NCBI GenBank assembly: GCA_005884155.1
Contig: VAXD01000106.1
Span: 1 to 5,544 of the forward strand
Length of the DNA: 5,544 nucleotides
DNA from: Actinomycetota bacterium
Lineage (GTDB): Bacteria > Actinomycetota > Thermoleophilia > Gaiellales > Gaiellaceae
Reading direction: 5' to 3'
This document shows, piece by piece, positions 1 through 4,607 of this stretch. Under the pieces are notes generated by a model. The model did not search any database, was not told the DNA's origin, and worked only from the letters and a program-made list of their open reading frames with translations. Both the position numbers and the translations under genes were made by a program. Each line of letters begins with the position of its first letter. Positions within the stretch are counted from its first letter, which is position 1.

Positions 1-639
1 CTCGGGGTGTGGAAGGTGGCGATCCCGGTGCTCTTCGGGGCCGAGGAGGAGGCCGCCGCCGCCGAGCTGCGCCGGATGCTCGAGCGCGTCAGGCGTTACG
101 GCCTCGTGCGGGGGCTCCGTGCGGTCGAGCAGTCGCCCGAGACGGCGTTCGTCCTTCCCGCGGCGTTGCGCGCCTATCCGCAGGCGGCGGTCGTGCACAT
201 GATCCGGGATCCTCGAGACGTGGCGGCGTCGCTCGTGCAGAAGGGCTGGCTCCGCGAGGGACGGCCCGGGCGCGACGACGTCGGCGAGCCGTACGGGGAG
301 CACCCGCGCTTCTGGGTCGAGCCGGAGCGGCGCGAAGAGTTCGACGACGCGAGCGAGGCGAGGCGGGCGGGCTGGGCCTGGCGGCGCTACGTGATCGCGG
401 CTCGGGCGGCGCCGTCGAGCACGGTCGAGGTCGGCTACGAGGCGCTCGCCACCGACCCCGAGACGGCGTCGGAGCCGCTGGCCGTGCACCTCGGCGTCGA
501 TCCGGTACTGCTCACGGAGCCGCTGCGCGGCATGCACGCGGAGTCGGTCGGCCGCTGGCGCCGCAACCTGACGCGCGAGCAGGTCGACGAGGTCGAGGCC
601 GAAGCGGGAGAGCTGATGCAGGAGCTCGGCTATTCGTAG
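1..639 (+). CDS. Sulfotransferase family protein, C-terminal part (5' end outside window)
   Basis: This is the C-terminal part of a PAPS-dependent sulfotransferase, which transfers a sulfuryl group from PAPS to a hydroxyl or amine acceptor. The frame is open from base 1, so the gene starts upstream; the GTG at 7 is probably internal. The visible motifs are VEQSPET (family pattern EK-[ST]-P) near base 124, then a helix ending in YPQAAVVHMIRDPRDVAAS at about 175-231. That last stretch is the 3'-phosphate-binding motif, with its Arg and Ser present. After it come RAGWAWRRY, VGYEALATDPE and a C-terminal SVGRWRRNLT segment that usually contacts the nucleotide, ending in ELGYS. The N-terminal PAPS loop is not in the window, so activity cannot be judged fully. 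The acceptor is unknown. The next gene is a second sulfotransferase whose frame overlaps this stop codon, which suggests one operon. Confidence 0.88.
   Translation, partial: LGVWKVAIPVLFGAEEEAAAAELRRMLERVRRYGLVRGLRAVEQSPETAFVLPAALRAYPQAAVVHMIRDPRDVAASLVQKGWLREGRPGRDDVGEPYGEHPRFWVEPERREEFDDASEARRAGWAWRRYVIAARAAPSSTVEVGYEALATDPETASEPLAVHLGVDPVLLTEPLRGMHAESVGRWRRNLTREQVDEVEAEAGELMQELGYS
621..624 (+). promoter_or_regulatory. Candidate ribosome binding site for the second sulfotransferase
   Basis: GGAG lies inside the end of the first sulfotransferase gene, 7 nt before ATT-632 and 16 nt before CTG-641. It is the only purine-rich match at a usable distance from any possible start in this frame, and it is the reason for preferring ATT-632. 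The placement is consistent with translational coupling. It is an inference only, because GGAG is common in GC-rich coding DNA. Confidence 0.35.
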
Positions 640-1480
640 CCTGGCGACGCTCGTCCCGACGATTCCGGATCCGGTCCGCACGGTCGTCCGGAACGCGGTC
701 TGGACGTACGGCAAAGCCACCTCGCCGCTCCGGCCGCTCCCGGACTTCCTCATCCTCGGGGCCCAGAAGGCCGGCACGACGGCGCTCTACGCCTACCTGC
801 GGCGGCATCCCGGGATCACCGGGCCGTCGTGGAAGGAGGTCAGCTTCTTCGACCGGCACTACGCGCGCGGCGAGGCCTGGTACCGCGGGAACTTCCCGAA
901 CAAGCTCCGCGCGCGCGGGCTCGTCGGCGAGGCGAGTCCGAGCTACGTCTTCCACCCGCTCGGCCCCGAGCGCGTGCGCGGGCTCGTCCCGGAGGCGAAG
1001 CTGATCGTGCTCGTCCGCAATCCCGTGGACCGCGCGTTTTCGCATTACCAGCACGAGGTCGCGCTCGGCCGCGAGCCGCTCTCGTTCGAGGAGGCGCTCG
1101 AGGCCGAGGACGAGCGGCTGCGGGGGGAGGAGGAGCACCTGCTCGCCGATCCGCGCTACTTCAGCCACGCCTGGTGGAACTACACCTACCGTGCCCGCGG
1201 CCGCTACGCGGAGCAGATCGAGCGCTGGCTCGAGGTCTTCCCGAAAGAGCAGCTGCTGATCGTGCCCAGCGAGGATCTCGGCTCGGACCCGGACGGAACC
1301 TACGGGCGCGTGCTCGAGTTCCTCGGCGCGCCACCGCACCGGCTCGACTCGTACCCTCGCGTTTTCGAGCGACAGTACGAGGCGATGCGCCCTGAGACGC
1401 GGCAGTGCCTCTCGGCGGAGTTTGCCGAGCCGAACGGCCGGCTCTATGCGCTTCTTAGCCGCAACCTCGGCTGGGAGTAG
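632..1480 (+). CDS. Sulfotransferase domain protein with non-canonical start
   Basis: This is a complete sulfotransferase domain of the heparan-sulfate N-/O-sulfotransferase-like type. Numbered from ATT-632 (282 residues), it shows the 5' PAPS loop PDFLILGAQKAGTTALYAYL at 37-56 with the likely catalytic Lys46, then WKEVSFFD at 67-74 and GEASPSYVF at about 100-108. The 3'-phosphate site KLIVLVRNPVDRAFSHY spans 123-139, with Arg129 and Ser137. The protein ends in SRNLGWE, typical for the family. The frame opens after a TGA at 614-616 and holds no ATG, GTG or TTG before GTG-974, which lies beyond the PAPS loop and would give a non-functional product. Possible starts are ATT-632, which follows GGAG at 621-624 by 7 nt, CTG-641 and ATT-662. 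ATT-632 is chosen for its ribosome site, and the choice is uncertain. It overlaps the previous stop by 8 nt, so coupling is likely. The 3' end overlaps the convergent transporter gene by 37 bp. Confidence 0.85.
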   Translation: MRSLATLVPTIPDPVRTVVRNAVWTYGKATSPLRPLPDFLILGAQKAGTTALYAYLRRHPGITGPSWKEVSFFDRHYARGEAWYRGNFPNKLRARGLVGEASPSYVFHPLGPERVRGLVPEAKLIVLVRNPVDRAFSHYQHEVALGREPLSFEEALEAEDERLRGEEEHLLADPRYFSHAWWNYTYRARGRYAEQIERWLEVFPKEQLLIVPSEDLGSDPDGTYGRVLEFLGAPPHRLDSYPRVFERQYEAMRPETRQCLSAEFAEPNGRLYALLSRNLGWE

Positions 1481-2574
1481 GCGAGGGTCGCGAGGCAGAT
1501 CCCGGCGAGCAGGAGGTACGGGACGACGTCGCCACTCGCCTGCGCCAGCGCTCCGCCCGCCGCGGGGCCGACTGCCGCGCCCATCGCCCAGCCAAGGTTC
1601 ATCACGCCGAAGGCGAGCCCCTGCGCGATCCCGGCGTGCTCGGCCCGATCGGAGATGAGCGCCATCCCGGGCGTGTAGAAGGTGCCGTAGGTCAGCCCGG
1701 CGACGACGACGAGCGCGGCAAGGAGGACGCTCGTGTCGGCCCAGGCGAGGGCGAGCGAGACGGCGATCGAGCCGAGGAGCGCGAAGCGGAGCAGGAACAG
1801 CCGTCCCCGGGTGTCGCTCAGGTGCCCGAGCAGAGGGTTCCAGGCCGTCTCGAGCGCGGCCGTCGCGAAGAAGAGCCCGCCGATCGCGGCGCCGCTCCAC
1901 CCGAGGTCGTGCAGGTCGAGCGGGACGAGCACCGTCAGAACCCCGAACAGCAGAGCCGGGAGGATGACCAGCCAGATCGCCGCGAGCAGCGGCGCGTCGA
2001 CCCGGCGGAGGGCAGAGAGCGGCTGCGGCTCGGCCCGCGCTCCCGGCGTGCCCGCCAGCAGCAGGCAGAGCGCGAGGCCGAGCCCGCTGACCGCGACGAA
2101 GGCGGGCCGGACGCCGACGAGCGTCGCCAGGGCTCCGAGCGCCGGGCCGAGCAGCGCCCCGAAAACCGCGGCGCCCATCGCCGTCCCGATCAGCGCGCCG
2201 CGGCGCCCAGGTTGAGCCGAGCCGACGAGCCAGGCGAGTGCACCCGCCCATGAGAACGCACTGCCGATGCCCTGCGCCAGCCGCGCGGCGCCGAGCGCCC
2301 ATCCGCTGCCCGCAAGCCCGAAGCCGAGGCTGGCCGCGGCGGTGAGCGCGACGCCGACCAGCACGGCCCACTTGGCGCCGAAGCGCGAGGCGGCGAGCCC
2401 GCCGGGCACGGAGGCCGCGAGCACGCCCACGGCGTAGGCCGCAGAGAGCGCGCCGGCCTCGCCCTTCGTCAGCCCGTAGCGGGAGGCGAAGTGGGGGAGC
2501 AGCGGCGCGAGCGCCGTGTAGAACATCGTGTCCACGGCGACAACAGCGCTCAGCAGCAGGACGAGACGGCGCAT
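1444..2574 (-). CDS. Major facilitator superfamily (MFS) transporter
   Basis: This is an inner-membrane secondary transporter of 376 residues, close to the usual size for a 12-helix MFS protein. It is almost entirely hydrophobic segments rich in Ala, Leu, Gly and Val. The opening VDTMFYTALAPLLPHFA resembles TM1 of drug/H+ antiporter-like (DHA1) members. The loop between TM2 and TM3 has a degenerate motif A (GGLAASRFGAKWAVLVG, about residues 58-74). A second copy sits at the equivalent place in the C-half (GHLSDTRGR, about 250-258). A hydrophilic stretch near 178-193 is the central loop joining the two six-helix halves. ATG-2574 is preferred; an in-frame TTG at 2592 would add six residues, and neither has a clear Shine-Dalgarno. 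The substrate cannot be told. The gene converges on and overlaps the second sulfotransferase and diverges from the transglycosylase. Export of a sulfated product is conceivable but unsupported. Confidence 0.9.
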   Translation of the reverse strand: MRRLVLLLSAVVAVDTMFYTALAPLLPHFASRYGLTKGEAGALSAAYAVGVLAASVPGGLAASRFGAKWAVLVGVALTAAASLGFGLAGSGWALGAARLAQGIGSAFSWAGALAWLVGSAQPGRRGALIGTAMGAAVFGALLGPALGALATLVGVRPAFVAVSGLGLALCLLLAGTPGARAEPQPLSALRRVDAPLLAAIWLVILPALLFGVLTVLVPLDLHDLGWSGAAIGGLFFATAALETAWNPLLGHLSDTRGRLFLLRFALLGSIAVSLALAWADTSVLLAALVVVAGLTYGTFYTPGMALISDRAEHAGIAQGLAFGVMNLGWAMGAAVGPAAGGALAQASGDVVPYLLLAGICLATLAYSQPRLRLRSA

Positions 2575-2609
2575 CGGTTTCGACGCTAGCAAGCCGATTT
2601 GCGCCTGTC

Positions 2610-2629
2610 TTCGTGCCGAAAAGCACGAA
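2610..2629. promoter_or_regulatory. Palindrome, candidate operator upstream of the MFS gene
   Basis: A perfect 7-bp inverted repeat, TTCGTGC (2610-2616) and GCACGAA (2623-2629), is separated by CGAAAA. It lies 36 bp upstream of the transporter ATG-2574 and 18 bp upstream of TTG-2592, in the region shared with the divergent transglycosylase gene. Its 20-bp span and position suit a dimeric repressor such as TetR, MarR or LacI type, which often control MFS genes. No such regulator is in the window. There is no T-tract, so a terminator is unlikely. Direct evidence is limited to the symmetry itself. Confidence 0.35.
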
Positions 2630-2639
2630 ATCGCCTAAC

Positions 2640-2776
2640 TCGGAGCCAGGTTTGGCGTCTAGTCCTCTCGGAAGAGGAAGGGTCAACACAGGCCCCGGAG
2701 CCCGTTTCCGCGCCGCCCGCGACGCGCATCCGGAGAGCCGTTTCGTAACCAGGACTTCTCAAGGGGGGTTCTTGCG
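2640..2776 (+). promoter_or_regulatory. Structured 5' leader region of the transglycosylase gene
   Basis: This non-coding stretch precedes the TTG start of the transglycosylase. It contains a 6-bp hairpin, TCCTCT (2663-2668), loop CGGA, AGAGGA (2673-2678). It also contains two related motifs 35 nt apart: CCGGAG-C-CCGTTTC (2695-2708) and CCGGAG-AG-CCGTTTC (2730-2744). These are followed by CGTAACCAGG and then a G-rich ribosome site. Actinobacterial cell-wall hydrolase genes of the Rpf and NlpC/P60 kinds are often controlled by the ydaO c-di-AMP riboswitch, which also has internal pseudo-symmetry. However, the ydaO hallmark around GACAGCUAAC is absent here, so no known riboswitch is called. No clear -35/-10 pair was seen. 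Confidence 0.3.
2761..2768 (+). promoter_or_regulatory. Ribosome binding site of the transglycosylase gene
   Basis: The purine run AAGGGGGG ends 8 nt before TTG-2777. It is the strongest Shine-Dalgarno-like sequence near any start in the window. It supports TTG-2777 as the true start, because no ATG or GTG in frame offers a full signal segment. Confidence 0.6.
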
Positions 2777-3337
2777 TTGGAAAAAAAACGCGTCCTGCTG
2801 CCGGTGCTCGCGTTCACGCTCTTGCTGCTCGTTGGCTGGGGCGTCTCGAGTCTCTCGGCGGCCACTGTGCGGGCGGAGCATGTTGCGAAGAAGCGACTGC
2901 CTCACGTCGGGCGGCGGCTTCACGGGGTCAATCCCCGCTTGTCACGCCGTCTACGCGCGACTGCATGGCACTGGCAGGCGGTCGTCGGCCGCCGCCGCGC
3001 GCAATCGCGCATCTCTCTGGCCAGCCCGCGGGGCTACCTCTACTGGCGGCGCCAGGCCCGCCGGGCGATGCGGCTCGCGGCCCATCCGCCGCACAAGAGC
3101 GCCTGGCTCTGCATCCACCGCTTCGAGGGAAGCTGGAGCGACCTGGGCGACCCGTACTGGGGCGGCCTGCAGATGGATCGCGGTTTTATGCGCAGGTACG
3201 CGCCGGGCGAGCTCCTGCGGCGCGGCTGGGCGAACCGCTGGACGCCGCTCGAGCAGATGTGGGTGGCCGAGCGCGCCTATCGCACGCGCGGTTTCTACCC
3301 CTGGCCGAACACCGCGCGCTACTGTGGCTTGATCTAG
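2777..3337 (+). CDS. Transglycosylase-like (Rpf/lysozyme-fold) secreted protein
   Basis: This 186-residue protein is probably a peptidoglycan-cleaving transglycosylase acting outside the membrane. Residues 2-4 (EKK) and about 5-30 (VLLPVLAFTLLLLVGWGVSSL) form a charged N-terminus plus a hydrophobic segment, meaning a signal peptide or membrane anchor. Residues 35-105 are very Arg-rich and of unclear function, perhaps a linker that binds anionic wall polymers. The catalytic module is about 108-186: WLCIHRFEGSW (109-119, candidate catalytic Glu117), YWGGLQMDRGFMRRY (127-141), TPLEQMWVAERAY (156-168) and the closing RGFYPWPNTARYCGLI. This arrangement is typical of actinobacterial Rpf/transglycosylase-like domains. 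Cys112 and Cys183 could form a disulfide. The start is TTG with a strong ribosome site, and the first codons contain a run of eight A (2781-2788). The gene stands divergent to the MFS gene and 50 bp ahead of the sigma gene, and could be co-transcribed with it. Confidence 0.87.
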   Translation: MEKKRVLLPVLAFTLLLLVGWGVSSLSAATVRAEHVAKKRLPHVGRRLHGVNPRLSRRLRATAWHWQAVVGRRRAQSRISLASPRGYLYWRRQARRAMRLAAHPPHKSAWLCIHRFEGSWSDLGDPYWGGLQMDRGFMRRYAPGELLRRGWANRWTPLEQMWVAERAYRTRGFYPWPNTARYCGLI

Positions 3338-3387
3338 CCGGGGACCGGAGGCGTTGGAGGATCGGTTTCGGGGATAACAAAAGAGGT

Positions 3388-4440
3388 ATGACCGAACAGC
3401 TCCAGGAATCGATCGAGACGCTGATCGCCGACGGTGAACGCGACGGCTGCGTCAACCTCTCCCGCTTCAACGAGTTCGTCGCCGAGCACGAGCTCGACGA
3501 CGAGGACGTTCGCGGCATCTACGAGCAGCTCGACGAGCGCGGCATCGAGGTGAGCGACGACTGCGGCCGCCAGGCGGAGCAGTCGACCTACGTGAACGGC
3601 GACCTCGCCGTCGCGACGACCGATGCGCTCCAGCTCTTCCTCAACGAGGCCGGCCGCTGGCCGCTGCTGACGGCGCAGGAGGAGGTCGAGCTCGCGAAGC
3701 GGATCGAGCGCGGCGACAAGGAGGCGAAGGAGCGGATGATCAACTCCAACCTCCGGCTTGTCGTCTCGATCGCGAAGCGCTACCAGGGGCACGGGCTCTC
3801 GCTGCTCGACCTGATCCAGGAAGGGATCATCGGGCTGATCCGGGCGGTCGAGAAGTTCGACTGGCGGCGCGGCTTCAAGTTCTCGACGTACGCGACCTGG
3901 TGGATCCGCCAGGCGGTACAGCGCGGAGTGGCGAACAAGTCGCGGACGATCCGGATCCCGGTGCACATCGCCGAGCGCGAGCAGCGCATCGGCCGCGCGG
4001 AGCGCGAGCTGGCGCCGAAGCTCGGACGGGCGCCGACGGAGGAGGAGGTCGCGAAGCACGCGAAGCTGCCGTTGAAGCAGGTGCGTGAAGTGCGCTCCGC
4101 CGCCCGGGCGGTGACGAGCCTCGACCGGCCGATCGGCGAGGAGAACGAAGGCGGCGCGCTCGGTGACATGTTCGCGAGCGACCAGCCGCCGCCGGAGGAG
4201 GAGCTCGACGTCAGCCTCGAGCAGGAGGTGCTGCAGAAGGCGCTGTCGGACCTGCCGGACCGCGAGCAGGAGGTCTTGAAGCTGCGCTACGGGCTGAACG
4301 GCGACCGCGACCCGGCGTCGCTCGACTCGATCGGGCGGCAGCTCGGGATCACGCGCGAGCGGGTGCGGCAGATCGAGGCGAGTGCGCTCGAGCAGCTCGC
4401 CGTGCACCGCGAGATCGAAGCGCTCAAAGACGTCGCCTAG
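3388..4440 (+). CDS. Sigma-70 family RNA polymerase sigma factor (SigA/RpoD-like)
   Basis: This 350-residue sigma factor gives RNA polymerase its promoter specificity. Residues 1-60 are an acidic helical segment resembling a short region 1.1. Region 1.2 (TDALQLFLNEAGRWPLLTAQEEVELA) starts at 78. Region 2 (about 114-192) includes NLRLVVSIAKRY, the core-binding LLDLIQEGIIGLIRAVEKFD and KFSTYATWWIRQAVQRG. Region 3 (194-250) starts at H193-I-A-E196, the His/Glu pair that reads extended -10 elements. Region 4 (about 278-340) has LPDREQEVLKLRYGL and the helix-turn-helix ending ITRERVRQIEASALEQL. All four regions are present, so it is group 1 or 2, not ECF. Region 2.4 reads QRGVANKSRTIR where housekeeping factors usually read TRxxADQARTIR, which suggests a group 2 or lineage-specific paralogue. 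ATG-3388 is the only sensible start. AGAGG ends 1 nt before it, too close for a normal ribosome site, so near-leaderless translation is possible. The stop codon overlaps the element at 4438-4605. Confidence 0.93.
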   Translation: MTEQLQESIETLIADGERDGCVNLSRFNEFVAEHELDDEDVRGIYEQLDERGIEVSDDCGRQAEQSTYVNGDLAVATTDALQLFLNEAGRWPLLTAQEEVELAKRIERGDKEAKERMINSNLRLVVSIAKRYQGHGLSLLDLIQEGIIGLIRAVEKFDWRRGFKFSTYATWWIRQAVQRGVANKSRTIRIPVHIAEREQRIGRAERELAPKLGRAPTEEEVAKHAKLPLKQVREVRSAARAVTSLDRPIGEENEGGALGDMFASDQPPPEEELDVSLEQEVLQKALSDLPDREQEVLKLRYGLNGDRDPASLDSIGRQLGITRERVRQIEASALEQLAVHREIEALKDVA

Positions 4441-4605
4441 GAGAGTTTGGCGAAACCTTGCTCGTCGTCGGGGTGCGATGGCCGTTCCGAGGCAAGGACG
4501 CAAGGAGGCCCAATAGTGGATAGCTATTGGGCCGACTGAGGACGCCGCCTCGGGGGCGGACAGCGCGGCCCGGCGGCACAGACCAGGTTTCGTCAAGCTC
4601 TCCTA
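4438..4605 (+). repeat. 168-bp element bounded by a 21-bp inverted repeat (MITE-like or structured RNA)
   Basis: The arms 4438-4458 and 4585-4605 pair over 21 consecutive positions: 19 Watson-Crick pairs plus T4446-G4597 and G4450-T4593, which are wobbles in plus-strand RNA. Nested inside are GTGC 4473-4476 with GCAC 4576-4579, GGCCG 4480-4484 with CGGCC 4566-4570, and CCGAGGC 4487-4493 with GCCTCGG 4547-4553. The last can be extended by two U-G pairs at 4485-4486 and 4554-4555. The innermost stem is a perfect 10-bp hairpin at 4507-4533. The ends are TA dinucleotides, as in TA target duplications of IS630/Tc1-type elements, though TA is self-complementary and extends any palindrome. No convincing ORF lies inside. 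The element fills the gap between two convergent genes, starting in the sigma stop codon and ending 2 bp from the nucleotidyltransferase stop. It could be a non-autonomous repeat, a 3'-UTR structure, a termination barrier or a small RNA. Confidence 0.65.
4507..4533. repeat. Perfect 10-bp hairpin at the core of the element
   Basis: GGCCCAATAG (4507-4516) and CTATTGGGCC (4524-4533) are exact reverse complements around the loop TGGATAG. The stem is AT-richer than its surroundings. It is not followed by a T-tract on either strand, so it is not a standard intrinsic terminator, though it could still slow polymerase between the convergent genes. Just upstream is a short direct repeat, GCAAGGA at 4492-4498 and 4500-4506. 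The first copy is preceded by the stem arm CCGAGGC, with which it overlaps by two bases. Confidence 0.7.
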
Positions 4606-4607
4606 CC

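Noticed and set aside
512..2689. 725-codon open frame on the minus strand
   Set aside because: It is an antisense shadow: it runs across the sulfotransferases and in another frame through the MFS gene, and its Arg/Ala/Gly-rich product has no recognisable motif. Long shadow frames are normal in GC-rich DNA.
2640..2776. ydaO-type c-di-AMP riboswitch
   Set aside because: The context (wall hydrolase) fits, but the conserved GACAGCUAAC core and the GGGG-AAC elements are not found, so it cannot be called as that family.
2861..2900. GCCACTGTG followed by GACTGCC-like sequence, resembling cobalamin riboswitch boxes
   Set aside because: It lies inside the signal/linker coding part of the transglycosylase, and the conserved B12 box and other hallmarks are missing.
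2965..3387. N-terminal extension of the sigma factor upstream of ATG-3388
   Set aside because: The open frame overlaps the transglycosylase gene in another frame, and its Arg/Pro-rich residues match no sigma region. ATG-3388 gives a normal-looking sigma factor.
4507..4533. Intrinsic (rho-independent) terminator
   Set aside because: The stem is strong, but no T-tract follows on either strand and the stem is not GC-rich at its base in the usual way. A pausing role remains possible.
3334..4596. 420-codon open frame on the minus strand
   Set aside because: It is antisense to the clearly real sigma factor gene, and its product is low-complexity with no motif. It also covers most of the non-coding element.
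4438..4605. CRISPR array
   Set aside because: Only inverted symmetry and one 7-bp direct repeat are present. There is no series of regularly spaced direct repeats and no cas gene.
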